From Salsuginibacillus halophilus (GTDB lineage: Bacteria; Bacillota; Bacilli; Bacillales; Marinococcaceae), in assembly GCF_003014715.1 (NCBI RefSeq), contig NZ_PYAV01000010.1:62001-126000 (forward strand): a DNA stretch of 64,000 nucleotides, written 5' to 3'. The first letter of the stretch is position 1. Every line of letters begins with the position of its first letter. The translations under genes and the position numbers were made by a program. This document shows positions 1-8,932 of the stretch, in pieces. The notes under the pieces are model-generated. The model made no database searches. It was not told where the DNA came from and saw only the letters and a program-made list of their open reading frames with translations.

Positions 1-948
1 CAAATTACGATTCCGACACCATTTCCAGTAGGTCCGGTTCATGTCTGGTTTATTGAGGGTTACTCATTAACATTGGTCGATACTGGCCCGGCTACGCCGG
101 AAGCAGAGCGTGTCTTAAAAGAAGAACTGCAAGCTTTGGGATATCAACTGCAAGACATTGATACAGTTGTGCTTACTCATCACCATCCTGATCATTGCGG
201 GCTCGCGCATCTATTTCAAGATACTGCTGAAATTGCTGCCCATCCTAAAGCGGCACCATGGGTGGAAAAAGAGACAGACTTTATCGAACATATGAGGCAG
301 TTTTTCCGACGTTTTTATCATGCTCATGCTCTGCCAGCTCAGCTTGTAGAAGCAGTGACCCGAGAGCAGGAGTATCTTTTAAATATGACCCCATCGGTTA
401 CAGTAGATCAGTTCCTTGTTCATGGTTCGAAGCTTACATCCAGCCCTGAGTGGCAAGTTATAGAAACTCCGGGTCATGCGCAAAATCATATTAGTTTATA
501 TCGTGCAGATGACGGTGGTTTTATCGGTGGTGATCACTTACTTTTGGATACCTCCTCGAATGCAATTATTGAACCACCTCATCTCCCTGAAGAAACGAGG
601 CCGAAGACACTTCTTGAATATCGGAGTTCTTTGAAAGCATGTGCAGCCTTAAATATTAGTATGGTTTACCCAGGACACGGGCCCGTATTTTATGATGCAG
701 CAAAGCTAATCGAACAGCGGTTAATTGAGCAAGAAGAGCGTGGGAAAGAATTAGTCAGAAGGCTTCAAACATATGGCGAACAGTCGGCATTTGAATTGTG
801 TGAAGCGCTTTTTCCAAACGTGCATAAAAAGCAGCCGGCATTAACAATGTCTGAAATTGTTGGTCACCTTGATATGTTAGAAGCAGCTGGAGAAATCGGA
901 CGTGTACAAAGAGATGATGAAATGATTCGTTACAAAGTAGATCACTAA
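1..948 (+). CDS. MBL-fold metallo-hydrolase, 5' end cut by the window
   Basis: The frame is open from base 1, so the gene starts upstream; 315 residues are visible. The visible N-terminus reads IPTPFPVGPVHVWFIEG followed by LVDTGP, the usual opening of stand-alone metallo-beta-lactamase-fold hydrolases. The metal-binding motif THHHPDHCG follows about 60 residues later, then ETPGHAQNH and a late PGHGPV. About 90 C-terminal residues form a helical, winged-helix-like tail, as in glyoxalase II-like/LACTB2-type proteins. The substrate cannot be named. TTG at 73 is an internal leucine, not the start. The next gene is 140 bases downstream, with no strong hairpin between. Confidence 0.85.
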   Translation, partial: QITIPTPFPVGPVHVWFIEGYSLTLVDTGPATPEAERVLKEELQALGYQLQDIDTVVLTHHHPDHCGLAHLFQDTAEIAAHPKAAPWVEKETDFIEHMRQFFRRFYHAHALPAQLVEAVTREQEYLLNMTPSVTVDQFLVHGSKLTSSPEWQVIETPGHAQNHISLYRADDGGFIGGDHLLLDTSSNAIIEPPHLPEETRPKTLLEYRSSLKACAALNISMVYPGHGPVFYDAAKLIEQRLIEQEERGKELVRRLQTYGEQSAFELCEALFPNVHKKQPALTMSEIVGHLDMLEAAGEIGRVQRDDEMIRYKVDH

Positions 949-970
949 CTTAAGATCATCAATTTAAAGG

Positions 971-985
971 TTTGTCTACACGCTG
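971..985. repeat. Solitary terminal-repeat remnant of the intergenic element
   Basis: TTTGTCTACACGCTG here is identical to the right-hand terminal inverted repeat of the element at 50135-50720. No other module of the element is recognisable nearby, so this may be an eroded copy. Confidence 0.5.
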
Positions 986-1009
986 GAAATTTCGTTGTTT
1001 GAAGTGTTG

Positions 1010-1037
1010 TTGATGAGAGGAAAAACAAAACTATGCT
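1010..1037 (+). promoter_or_regulatory. Candidate sigma-A promoter for the YtxH-like gene
   Basis: TTGATG (1010-1015) and TATGCT (1032-1037) are separated by 16 bases, about 50 bases upstream of the start at 1088. It is a plausible but imperfect vegetative promoter. No clear sigma-B-type pair was seen, although YtxH-like proteins are often stress-induced. Confidence 0.4.
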
Positions 1038-1087
1038 AGACTAAAAAAAGGTCGAATTGAATTTTTAGAAATAAGGAGGATCAAGCT

Positions 1088-1498
1088 ATGGGTGATTCAA
1101 CAAACAAAAGGTTGTGCGCTGGACTTACTGTTGCAGGTGTAGCAGCATGCTCGTTACTGCTTGTGAACAAAGATGTCCGGACAAAAGTTTTTCAAGGAAC
1201 AAAACAAGCCGCAAAATCTGTGAATGATGCGAGTGTTTATTTACGAGATCACCGCGAGGAAGTCATTACTCAGCTTCGTGATACGTCAGAGCAGGTATCA
1301 AGTTTATTAAAATCTGCAAATCAAGATGTGCAGTATATTTTGCAGCGTGCCTCCCACTTAAAAGAAGCAACAAGTGAACTTGCCGATACGACAAAAGAAG
1401 CTGCGCAAGAATTAAAAGAGATTAAAGAAGAGGCTGCGGCTGAAACAGAAGATGAAGCTCACCACGAAGAGGTTCAAGCCCCGGCTGAAAACCGATAA
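1088..1498 (+). CDS. YtxH-like small envelope protein
   Basis: 136 residues. A short hydrophobic segment (about residues 9-27, with two cysteines) is followed by an amphipathic, coiled-coil-prone helix rich in Lys/Glu/Gln and a very acidic tail with a His-His pair. This is the general layout of Bacillus YtxH/apolipoprotein-like general stress proteins. The start is fixed by AAGGAGG seven to eight bases upstream of ATG 1088. The role is inferred only from resemblance: a membrane-anchored stress protein. Confidence 0.6.
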   Translation: MGDSTNKRLCAGLTVAGVAACSLLLVNKDVRTKVFQGTKQAAKSVNDASVYLRDHREEVITQLRDTSEQVSSLLKSANQDVQYILQRASHLKEATSELADTTKEAAQELKEIKEEAAAETEDEAHHEEVQAPAENR

Positions 1499-1609
1499 AA
1501 AGAAAAGATCGTGGGCTAAACTAATTTTTGTGTTTATGCAGGAGTAAAACAGGTTATACAACGAGTAGAGCAATTTGAACCTGCATACTTGAGAAGGGGG
1601 ACGTCCACG

Positions 1610-2410
1610 ATGCCATTGATGAATGATTTAAAGATGCTACAAAAGAAAAGTGACGAACAAGGAGTATTAAGTATTTATTTAAGTACAGACTTCAGCTCAA
1701 AGAGTCAGCAGGCTGGAGAGTGGAAAATCCTCTTGAAAAACGGCTTAAAGCGTTTAGAAGAATATGTAGAAAAAAGCGGTTCTCATGATGAGCTTAAAGC
1801 ATATAAAAAAATAAGCGCAGAAGCAGATAAAGCGATCCGTGAACAGCAAGCGAATATGCAGCGCAGCGTTGTACTATTTGCTTCAGCTGATGGTGAGGTT
1901 TGGACCGAGAAATATTTGCAAGTGCCTGTAGAAACTGAATTTCATTGGGAGAAAACACCTGCCACTGACCAACTCGAGAAGCTGCAGGAATCTTTCCCTT
2001 CAGCCGGGCTCATTCTTGTACAGCAGCGTGATGTTGCTTATGTAGACATTGGCCTTGGCGAAGTTAAAGATGAAATGCAGTACAGCTGGGAGCTTGACTC
2101 TGAAGATTGGAAAGAATATAAAGGTAATGCAACTTCAGTGCGTGTTGCTTCTGGTTCCACTCAAATGGATGAACTAAAGCACCGCTTTGAAGAAAACCGT
2201 CACCGCTGGTATAAGAGTCTTGCATCTGTACTTGATAAGAAAGTGAAGGATCATGGCAACCAAGAACTTTATTTAATTGGAAGCAAAGAATACGTTCAGG
2301 ACCTTCAAAAGCACCTCAATAAAGAAGTTACTGATGTCATTCCGAAAAACCTATTCTCTTCACCATCACATGAGTTGTTGAACGTGGTTTACGATGAAAA
2401 TGTCCGCTAA
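1610..2410 (+). CDS. VLRF1/baeRF-type (archaeo-eukaryotic release factor-like) protein
   Basis: 266 residues from ATG 1610, chosen because AGAAGGGGG lies nine bases upstream; an in-frame start at 1589 has no such site. The N-terminus reads LKMLQKKSDEQGVLSIYLSTD, typical of the Bacillus VLRF1-family aeRF1-type proteins. The core AGLILVQQRDVAYVDIGLGE and the basic HRFEENRHRWYKSLASVL also fit. The family is related to the peptidyl-tRNA-cleaving domain of eRF1 and Vms1, so a role at stalled ribosomes or on peptidyl-tRNA is inferred, not shown. It is a single gene ending in a strong bidirectional terminator. Confidence 0.65.
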   Translation: MPLMNDLKMLQKKSDEQGVLSIYLSTDFSSKSQQAGEWKILLKNGLKRLEEYVEKSGSHDELKAYKKISAEADKAIREQQANMQRSVVLFASADGEVWTEKYLQVPVETEFHWEKTPATDQLEKLQESFPSAGLILVQQRDVAYVDIGLGEVKDEMQYSWELDSEDWKEYKGNATSVRVASGSTQMDELKHRFEENRHRWYKSLASVLDKKVKDHGNQELYLIGSKEYVQDLQKHLNKEVTDVIPKNLFSSPSHELLNVVYDENVR

Positions 2411-2421
2411 GCGGATATAAG

Positions 2422-2459
2422 AAATGCCCCGGGTGTTATTTAACATCCGGGGCATTTTT
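2422..2459. terminator. Bidirectional terminator
   Basis: Arms AATGCCCCGG / CCGGGGCATT with A and T runs outside. It serves the release factor-like gene (+) and the MFS gene (-); the stop codon of the MFS gene lies inside the hairpin. Confidence 0.85.
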
Positions 2460-3635
2460 GTTTGGATGGAAAAGCCAGCCCAGTGACCAAATGATAAAAA
2501 GCATAAAAGCCATCGACAAGTAAATGCTGCCGGTGCCGAACTGATCGATCACAATTCCACCGGCTACGGGTCCAGACATACTTCCGAGACTAAAGCTAAT
2601 CGCCATAAGAACATTCCCGGTTGGTAGTAGTTGTTTTGGAAGCAGGTCCGCTAAATACATTAAACCAAGAGAATACAATGATCCAAGCAGCATCCCAAGC
2701 ATTGAAAAACCGGTTAATAAAGCAATCATGGAAGACTCCAGCATGGGCATACTGCTGAAAATGATAAAGCCTGAGGCAAGTAACAGCATGAGCACGCGCT
2801 TTCTTCCCCAACGGTCGCTTAACATACCAAGCGGAAGTTGAGTGATTAAGCTGCCGAAAACAAAGGCAGGTAAAAAAATCGTGACCCAGTCTAGAGAAAT
2901 GCCGGCCCGTATTGCATATATCGGATAGCTTCCGTGAATCGAAGCTTCTAAATAACCAAAAGAGAAGCCGGGAAGTAAAGCAAACCAGGCGAGTTTAATT
3001 GTTTGCTTATAACGCATCATCCAAGGCATTTGAATGTTTAAATGGTCGTCAAAATCTTCGCTTGGCCATTCGTTTTTTAAACGAAGCAAAAAGAGCCAGA
3101 CAAAAAGCGAAGAAAATGCAGTGATGAGAAATGGCAGGGATTCATGAACAGTTAAAAGCTGGGTCATGATCGGTCCAACCCCAAAGCCCATCCCGAAAGC
3201 AAGGCCGTAAATGGCGAGGCTTCGGCCACGCTTTGCTGGATCGGCGGTTGAAGTGATCCATACTTGCGTAGCAAAATGAATTAAATTATCCCCGATTCCA
3301 ATAATCATACGTAAAACAAACCAAAACCAAAAAGCCTGCCAAAGCGGAAGAATCAGTAAAGCAGTGACAACAGCAATAACCCCGGTTGTAATCAGCGGTT
3401 TATAACCAAATTTACGCAAGGGCTGCTCGATAAAGGGTGAAGCGAGTAAAATGCCAATATATAAGGCGGTGGCATTTAGACCATTTGCCGTGGATGTAAT
3501 ACCTGCCTCTTCAAGTAAGACGGCAAGTACAGGTAACAGCATTCCCTGCACAAAGCCGGCTACAAGGACAAGCGAAACAAGCAGCCAGTAACGGTACGTA
3601 GGATTGTTCGTTTGTTGCAATGTATTTTGTCTCAT
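2436..3635 (-). CDS. MFS transporter
   Basis: 399 residues with about 12 predicted membrane spans. The loop between spans 8 and 9 carries GMLSDRWGRKRVLML, matching the MFS loop motif (motif A-like). This is the size of drug/proton or sugar-efflux-type bacterial MFS proteins; the substrate cannot be inferred. Upstream, TTAACCT/AGGTTAA (3649-3670) is a perfect 7-base inverted repeat close to the start, possibly an operator. The gene is divergent from the OsmC gene. Confidence 0.8.
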   Translation of the reverse strand: MRQNTLQQTNNPTYRYWLLVSLVLVAGFVQGMLLPVLAVLLEEAGITSTANGLNATALYIGILLASPFIEQPLRKFGYKPLITTGVIAVVTALLILPLWQAFWFWFVLRMIIGIGDNLIHFATQVWITSTADPAKRGRSLAIYGLAFGMGFGVGPIMTQLLTVHESLPFLITAFSSLFVWLFLLRLKNEWPSEDFDDHLNIQMPWMMRYKQTIKLAWFALLPGFSFGYLEASIHGSYPIYAIRAGISLDWVTIFLPAFVFGSLITQLPLGMLSDRWGRKRVLMLLLASGFIIFSSMPMLESSMIALLTGFSMLGMLLGSLYSLGLMYLADLLPKQLLPTGNVLMAISFSLGSMSGPVAGGIVIDQFGTGSIYLSMAFMLFIIWSLGWLFHPNKNAPDVK

Positions 3636-3833
3636 AATTCAAGGCATATTAACCTCAATTTTTAGGTTAAAAAAGCGCCGGCTCACCTCTTTTCTCTCTA
3701 AAAGCTTTTCTATTCAACCCAATACATCGTAGCTCTTTTACATGATTGAAACAACAGGTACAGCAGATTTGTCGACTTTAAGGACGTGCATGTTTTAAAA
3801 TAGAGGATAGATTGTATAAAGGAGCGAATCATC

Positions 3834-4214
3834 ATGGATTTTCGTCTGAATAACGAAGCTTTTATTACAGAAGCACCGTTTGGTGAACTTCAAGTTTCCG
3901 GTAATCCGGAACAAGGCTACCGCCCGTATCAGCTGCTTGTTTCATCAATTGCTGTCTGCAGTGGTGGGGTATTCCGAAAGATTATGGAAAAGCAGCGGAT
4001 CCCGTTTACTGATATTCAAATTCATGCAGACGTAACACGAAATGAGGAAGAACCTCAAGAAATTACTGCGGTTCATCTTCATTTTAAAGTAGCAGGGGAC
4101 GAGCTGAAGGAGCATAAAATCGAAAAAGCGCTACAGTTAACGTATAAACATTGCAGCATGGTCCAATCAGTCAAAGATAGTATTAAAGTTACAGAAACCT
4201 TCGAGCTCGTATAA
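3834..4214 (+). CDS. OsmC/Ohr family protein
   Basis: 126 residues. Two cysteines in the family positions (IAVCSGGVFRKIM near residue 43 and KHCSMVQSVKDS near residue 105) match the redox-active pair of OsmC-like thiol peroxidases. Short N-terminal sequence FGELQVSGNPEQGYRPYQLL corresponds to the dimer-forming part. GGAGCG precedes ATG 3834. It probably detoxifies organic hydroperoxides, or is an OsmC relative of unknown substrate. It has its own terminator. Confidence 0.8.
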   Translation: MDFRLNNEAFITEAPFGELQVSGNPEQGYRPYQLLVSSIAVCSGGVFRKIMEKQRIPFTDIQIHADVTRNEEEPQEITAVHLHFKVAGDELKEHKIEKALQLTYKHCSMVQSVKDSIKVTETFELV

Positions 4215-4218
4215 ATTG

Positions 4219-4251
4219 AACAGTGGGCAGCCTTGAGGCTGCCCACTGTTT
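4219..4251 (+). terminator. Rho-independent terminator after the OsmC gene
   Basis: Arms AACAGTGGGCAGCC / GGCTGCCCACTGTT with a 5-base loop, followed by a short T-rich stretch. Confidence 0.8.
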
Positions 4252-4294
4252 CCGCTCTTATGAGTTTAAAGCTTGAGAAAAGGATGTGCGAGCC

Positions 4295-5674
4295 TTGCAG
4301 CAACAGCAGTTAGATTTTACAGAAGGTAGTATAATGAAAAAAATGATTTTATTTTCCTGGCCGATCTTTGTCGGCAATTTGCTGCAAAGTTCGTATCAGA
4401 TCATCGACAGCTTATGGGTGGGAAACTTGCTCGGTGCAGAAGCCTTGGGAGCCGTTTCGATTTCCGCAACTGTGATCTTTACGATGCTGTCTTTTATTAT
4501 AGGCATTAACGGGGCAACCCTAACAGTCCTTTCTCAACATAAGGGTGCAGGAAACCAAGCAGGCCTTGCCCGCTCGTTGAATGCGTTTGTCTTTGTCCTC
4601 GGATCTTTAGCCGTAATGTTAGGTGCGCTAGGTTTCTTTTTAGCCCCTTATATTTTACGGTTTATGGGAACACCGGAATCTATTATGCCGATGGCGGAAA
4701 CTTATCTTCAAATTAATATGTTGTTTATTTTCTTGTTGTTTGGTTACAACTTTGTCGGGACAGTGCTGCGGGCACTTGGCGACAGTAAAACGCCGCTTCG
4801 GTTTATCTTTTTAGCCGTTATTTTAAATACGATATTAACACCAATATTTATTCATGTACTCGGCTTAGGCATTCAAGGGGCAGCGATTGCAACCGTACTT
4901 TCACAGGGCACAGCGCTTGTTGTTGGATTGTATATTTCGATTGCCCACCGAGGTGTGCCATATTCAATGCCGCGGCTGCCCGATTGGGAAGAGTTTAAAA
5001 GGTTGTTTCGCCTTGGGCTGCCATCTGGTTTGTCGATGATGGCGATATCCGGTGGTGTGCTTGCGATTATGACGGTGGTTACATCATTTGGTGATACGGT
5101 CGTTGCTGGTTACGGTGCTGCTCAGCGGGTGGATAGCTTAATTATGCTTCCGGGGCTAACACTTGGCTCAGCGATTCAGAGCATGGCGGGTCAAAATATT
5201 GGGGCGCAGTTGTGGGACCGGGTGACAGCGATTGCTAAAAGCGGTGTGTTATTGATCTTAGGTGTTGCAACCACCATCAGCTTATTTGTGTTTTTAATGT
5301 CTGGTATTATTATGAGTGCGTTCGTAGATGACACGGAGACAGTCGCATTTGGCAGCACATATTTACAGCTTGTTGCTTTTTTCTATCCGTTTTTAGGTAT
5401 TAACTTCGTTTTAAATGGGATTGTTCGAGCCGCTGGAGCAATGGTGCCAGTATTGATTTTAAATATTGTTTCTTTTTGGGTACTGCGCTTTCCGCTTGCC
5501 TGGCTTTTGTCCTCATGGTTTGGTCCTGAAGGAATTGCCGTTGGGATTGGCCTTAGTTTTATTATTAGCGCAGCTATTGCAGCCCTTTACTACCGGTTTG
5601 GTCGGTGGCGCAATATTCAGCTTGTGGAGAACGAAGATGAAGGTAAGGAAGAAAGTGCTTCAACACGGAGCTAA
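4295..5674 (+). CDS. MATE family efflux transporter
   Basis: About 459 residues with 12 predicted membrane spans. The opening QQQLDFTEGSIMKKMILFSW and the sequence SYQIIDSLWVGNLLGAEALG are characteristic of Bacillus MATE (DinF/NorM-like) exporters. TTG 4295 is preferred because AAAGGA lies about ten bases upstream. GTG 4286 is too close to that site, and ATG 4334 would cut off the conserved DFTEGSI segment. Efflux of cationic drugs or metabolites by Na+ or H+ antiport is the family function. Confidence 0.85.
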   Translation: MQQQQLDFTEGSIMKKMILFSWPIFVGNLLQSSYQIIDSLWVGNLLGAEALGAVSISATVIFTMLSFIIGINGATLTVLSQHKGAGNQAGLARSLNAFVFVLGSLAVMLGALGFFLAPYILRFMGTPESIMPMAETYLQINMLFIFLLFGYNFVGTVLRALGDSKTPLRFIFLAVILNTILTPIFIHVLGLGIQGAAIATVLSQGTALVVGLYISIAHRGVPYSMPRLPDWEEFKRLFRLGLPSGLSMMAISGGVLAIMTVVTSFGDTVVAGYGAAQRVDSLIMLPGLTLGSAIQSMAGQNIGAQLWDRVTAIAKSGVLLILGVATTISLFVFLMSGIIMSAFVDDTETVAFGSTYLQLVAFFYPFLGINFVLNGIVRAAGAMVPVLILNIVSFWVLRFPLAWLLSSWFGPEGIAVGIGLSFIISAAIAALYYRFGRWRNIQLVENEDEGKEESASTRS

Positions 5675-5695
5675 TATTGTAATTAAAGATCAAAC

Positions 5696-5735
5696 AAAAA
5701 GCTCGTTAGGATATATTCGTCCTAACGAGCTTTTT
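5696..5735. terminator. Bidirectional terminator between MATE and cyd genes
   Basis: Arms AAAAAGCTCGTTAGGA / TCCTAACGAGCTTTTT around an 8-base loop. The symmetric A and T tracts allow function for the MATE gene (+) and the cyd operon (-). Confidence 0.9.
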
Positions 5736-5736
5736 G

Positions 5737-5883
5737 TTAAGATTTGTTCCGGTTCACTGGAAATTGTTCGCGTTTTTGCTCATCGGTTGGACGTCGCGAG
5801 GCCCACATAAACAGTAACACAAGACAAATGCCGACAGTTAAAAGCGGTGCAATCATGATTAGGAAAAAATCAAGGCCTGACAT
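5737..5883 (-). CDS. cydS: Cytochrome bd oxidase small subunit CydS
   Basis: 48 residues, one membrane span: MSGLDFFLIMIAPLLTVGIC, continuing with a hydrophobic stretch, WASRRP and a charged tail. The FLIMIAP opening resembles CydS, the single-span third subunit seen in Geobacillus bd oxidase. A strong ribosome site (AGGAGGGAGG) precedes the ATG, and the gene lies 76 bases after cydB on the same strand. It ends two bases from the operon terminator. The call rests on position plus short-motif similarity. Confidence 0.75.
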   Translation of the reverse strand: MSGLDFFLIMIAPLLTVGICLVLLFMWASRRPTDEQKREQFPVNRNKS

Positions 5884-5959
5884 TTATCCTCCCTCCTTTT
5901 CCGTTGAGAAAAATCCTCTCATCCATAGAGTATTCGTTCCTTCAAGCTGTACTGAGTTC

Positions 5960-6973
5960 TTACTTTTTCCCTTGAACATACTCATCATCAAATAAGAATA
6001 AACGCATCGCGAGATATAGTGATGGAATTAAGAGCAGCAACCCGCCAATAAAAGCGGCAATTAAAGCGATAGCCATTGCTTCGTTTACAAAGCCATCATA
6101 AATGGTCAAATACGGATAGAGTAGATAAGGTAGATGCGACGCACCGTAGCCAAACCATGCTGTGCCGTACTGCAGCATCACCAACACAAAGGCAAGCCCA
6201 AGGTATTTTCCTTGATACACAAGTGCTACAGCTGCACAGAAGAATAAGAGTGACAAGAAAAATACCCAGCCTATACTAATCATGCTCGAAAAGTGCTCCG
6301 GGTTATGCTGACTCAAAGTGAAGAAGATGAGCACACAGGCAGCAATGGTTGGTGCTGACCAAAAGAGCGCATATTTACGAAATAACTGATAGGCCTGCGG
6401 GTCCCCTGCTCGATTTGCGTAATACGTCAAAAACATTGCAGAAATATAAAGGACGCTTACGATCGCAAGAATGACAACACTCCAGGAGTAACCACTAGAA
6501 AAAAGTGCGCCGTACTGCAGCTGAACGCGGTCATCTGTCACTTCTAAAAAACCGCCTTCAGAAATCGTTAATACCACGGTAAAGGAAGCTGGAATTAGCA
6601 ACCCGGTAGCACCGTATAAAAAGGAGTACAAACGGTTGTCTTTAGCTCCGTACGTATTAAACGCATAATAAGAACCGCGTATCGCAAGCAGAATGATTGA
6701 GATGCTGCCTGGGACGAGTAATGCTGAACCGTAATAATAGGCAGTGTCCGGGAAGAACCCGACAATACCAATAAAAAAGAAAACGAGAAACACGTTCGTA
6801 ATCTCCCAAACTGGTGACAGATAACGTTGAATTAATTTGTTAATGCGGTAATCTTTTTTTGATTCTTTATTGTAATAGTGGAAGAACCCCGCCCCGAAAT
6901 CAATCGAGGCGACGATCAAATACCCGTATAAAAAGAGCCATAAAACGGTAATACCTAAAACTTCATACGTCAT
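5960..6973 (-). CDS. cydB: Cytochrome bd ubiquinol/menaquinol oxidase subunit II
   Basis: 337 residues with about eight or nine membrane spans. IASVDFGAG-like opening (YLIVASIDFGAGFFHYY), AIRGSYYAFNTYG and the late PYLTIYDGFVNEAMA are CydB features. It forms the heme-bearing dimer with CydA in the cytoplasmic membrane, reducing oxygen with quinol at low oxygen. The start overlaps the cydA stop (ATGA), so translation is coupled. Confidence 0.93.
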   Translation of the reverse strand: MTYEVLGITVLWLFLYGYLIVASIDFGAGFFHYYNKESKKDYRINKLIQRYLSPVWEITNVFLVFFFIGIVGFFPDTAYYYGSALLVPGSISIILLAIRGSYYAFNTYGAKDNRLYSFLYGATGLLIPASFTVVLTISEGGFLEVTDDRVQLQYGALFSSGYSWSVVILAIVSVLYISAMFLTYYANRAGDPQAYQLFRKYALFWSAPTIAACVLIFFTLSQHNPEHFSSMISIGWVFFLSLLFFCAAVALVYQGKYLGLAFVLVMLQYGTAWFGYGASHLPYLLYPYLTIYDGFVNEAMAIALIAAFIGGLLLLIPSLYLAMRLFLFDDEYVQGKK

Positions 6974-8319
6974 GCGGAATCACCCCGCGTTTCAATTCCA
7001 CGTTCATAAAGTTCCTGCTCGGCAGGTTTTTTCTTAAACATTCCCCGCAGGACAAGCACAGTACTGATCCCGAGGAACAAATAAAGCAAAATAAACAAAA
7101 TGAGCATTAAACCGACGTGATCAGCTTGAGTTGCACCTTCAGCTGTCTTCATCAAGCCGTTTAAGATCCAAGGCTGACGCCCGACTTCTGCATAAAACCA
7201 TCCGGATTGAATGGCAACAAAAGCAAGTGGACCGCCGGCAATAATGCCAAAGAGCAGTGGTCGGTTGTAAAGCAGGTGCCGCTTAAATTTATAAATCGCT
7301 AAATAAGCACCAGAAATGAAGGTTAAATACATGCCGATAAATACCATCAAATCAAAGGCGTAGTGCACCCAAAGTGGCGGCCATAAGTCTTCGGGGGTTT
7401 CGTTGAGCCCTTCAACTTCAGCACCGGGGGTACCGTATGCAAGAATACTTAAGGCGTAAGGGATTTCTAAAGCATACTCCACTTCACCTTCGTCATTTAA
7501 GACACCTCCGAGAACTAATGGCGCTTCAGTTTCAGTCTCAAAATGCCATTCAGCTGCTGCAAGTTTTTCTGGTTGGTATTCAGCTAGAAACTTACCGGAA
7601 AGATCACCGATTAACACGGTGCCAATCGAAAAAATGAAAGCTGCAACCATTGAAAGATGCAGTCCTTTTTTGTGATACGCATGATCGTTACCACGAAACA
7701 GTTTCCAAGCGGCAATCATTGCGAGAATAAATGCCGAAGTTAAATAACACGTAATGATAACGTGTGCAGTTTTAGTAGGCGTTGCCGGGTTAAACATTGC
7801 TTCAAGCGGTTGAATATTGCGCATGACCCCGTCAACCAACTCAAATCCTTGAGGTGTGTTCATAAATGCGTTCACCGTTGTAATAAAGAAAGCGGAAGCT
7901 GTTGCCCCTAGAATGACAGGGATAATAAGCAAGAAATGACGAACCTTACTTTTAAACCGATCCCATGTATATAAATAGATACCTAGAAAGATGGCTTCAA
8001 AAAAGAAAGCAAAAACTTCCATGAACATCGGTAATGCAATCACTTGTCCGGCAACCTGCATAAAGTTCGGCCATAAGAGGCTTAATTGCAGACCAATTGC
8101 AGTACCAGTAACAACACCGACGGCAACAGTAATAACGAAACCGCGAGCCCACCGTCGTGCAAGCATTGTGTAGTGCGGATCGTTGCGTCGGATCCCCATC
8201 CATTCGGCTAATGCGATCATAATAGGGACGCCGACGCCGAGGGTGGCAAAGATGACGTGAAACGCTAAAGTCAGTCCGGTTAAAATCCGGCTGAGCATGA
8301 CCGGATCGGCCTCGAACAT
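6970..8319 (-). CDS. cydA: Cytochrome bd oxidase subunit I
   Basis: 449 residues. The N-terminal FHVIFATLGVGVPIMIALAE carries the conserved axial His, and the late AEVGRQPWILNGLMKT carries the GRQPW signature. The quinol-binding loop is short, as in other Bacilli. The start is ATG 8319: GGAGGG sits seven bases upstream, whereas the in-frame ATG 8334 lies over that site and lacks its own. It is the first gene of cydABS, behind a Rex-like operator. The cydCD assembly exporter genes are not in this window. Confidence 0.93.
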   Translation of the reverse strand: MFEADPVMLSRILTGLTLAFHVIFATLGVGVPIMIALAEWMGIRRNDPHYTMLARRWARGFVITVAVGVVTGTAIGLQLSLLWPNFMQVAGQVIALPMFMEVFAFFFEAIFLGIYLYTWDRFKSKVRHFLLIIPVILGATASAFFITTVNAFMNTPQGFELVDGVMRNIQPLEAMFNPATPTKTAHVIITCYLTSAFILAMIAAWKLFRGNDHAYHKKGLHLSMVAAFIFSIGTVLIGDLSGKFLAEYQPEKLAAAEWHFETETEAPLVLGGVLNDEGEVEYALEIPYALSILAYGTPGAEVEGLNETPEDLWPPLWVHYAFDLMVFIGMYLTFISGAYLAIYKFKRHLLYNRPLLFGIIAGGPLAFVAIQSGWFYAEVGRQPWILNGLMKTAEGATQADHVGLMLILFILLYLFLGISTVLVLRGMFKKKPAEQELYERGIETRGDSA

Positions 8320-8363
8320 GGCAGGACCCTCCATTTCTTTATAGATGACGTGTAATTTTCTTA

Positions 8364-8386
8364 ATGTGAATTACTTCACAATTATA
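8364..8386 (-). promoter_or_regulatory. cydA promoter -10 with overlapping Rex-type operator
   Basis: ATGTGAATTACTTCACAA (8364-8381) is one base from the Rex consensus TTGTGA-N6-TCACAA. On the minus strand it immediately follows TGTTATAAT, an extended -10 element (core 8381-8386). No good -35 was seen. Rex is the NADH-sensing repressor of cyd genes in many Firmicutes, so control by NADH/NAD+ ratio is inferred. Confidence 0.7.
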
Positions 8387-8496
8387 ACAGAAAGGTTGTG
8401 ACAACGGGATAGCGAAAAAATTAACGATATGTGAACGAACAATACAAAACACATACCCTTGAGGTAAAAAGAAAAACACAAGCCGCTTCCCTTAAG

Positions 8497-8932
8497 TCGA
8501 CGGTCGACAACGTACAAAACCTATGATTTACGCACATATCACTGTTCGCTTCCCTTGGTTTAAGGTCTGCACGTGAACCCCCACCATTGTGGGGTCTTCG
8601 ACTTATGCACTTCCTAGTGATGTCTAAGAGCTGCGCGTAAACACAATACAGGTACGGACTGCGCGAAGGCAATTACGCTTTAAAATATCCGCATTATAGT
8701 CGCCTTGACGGGTTAACAACCTATCTTAATTAAGGAATGAACTTAAGAGTTTCGAGTTTTCACATAACGCAAGGCTGACAATTATCGGCGGCGACGCCAC
8801 CAGGAACAGCGCGAGCCGAAAATCCCGCAGGCAGTGATCTGCTGCCGAGGAAGTTGAGGCCGTGCCTGGGGCAAGCGTCCGCCGAAAAGCAACGTCAGTC
8901 TGCGCTGTTCTTAAAAGATTCTCTACACGCTG
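8497..8932. repeat. Intergenic mobile-like repeat, copy A
   Basis: Fills most of the gap between cydA and yfkAB; no gene is seen. The left end (GGTCGACAACGTACAAAACC) and the right end (CTCTACACGCTG) match ends of the copies at 14058 and 50135. The 8757-8900 part shares the block GCAAGGCTGAC...CGGCGGCGACGCC...AATCCCGCAGGCAGTG with copies B, C, E and F. The central hairpin module is absent. A hairpin abuts the right end (8933-8963), and a partly matching copy of its first 20 bases lies at 8480-8499. Confidence 0.75.
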
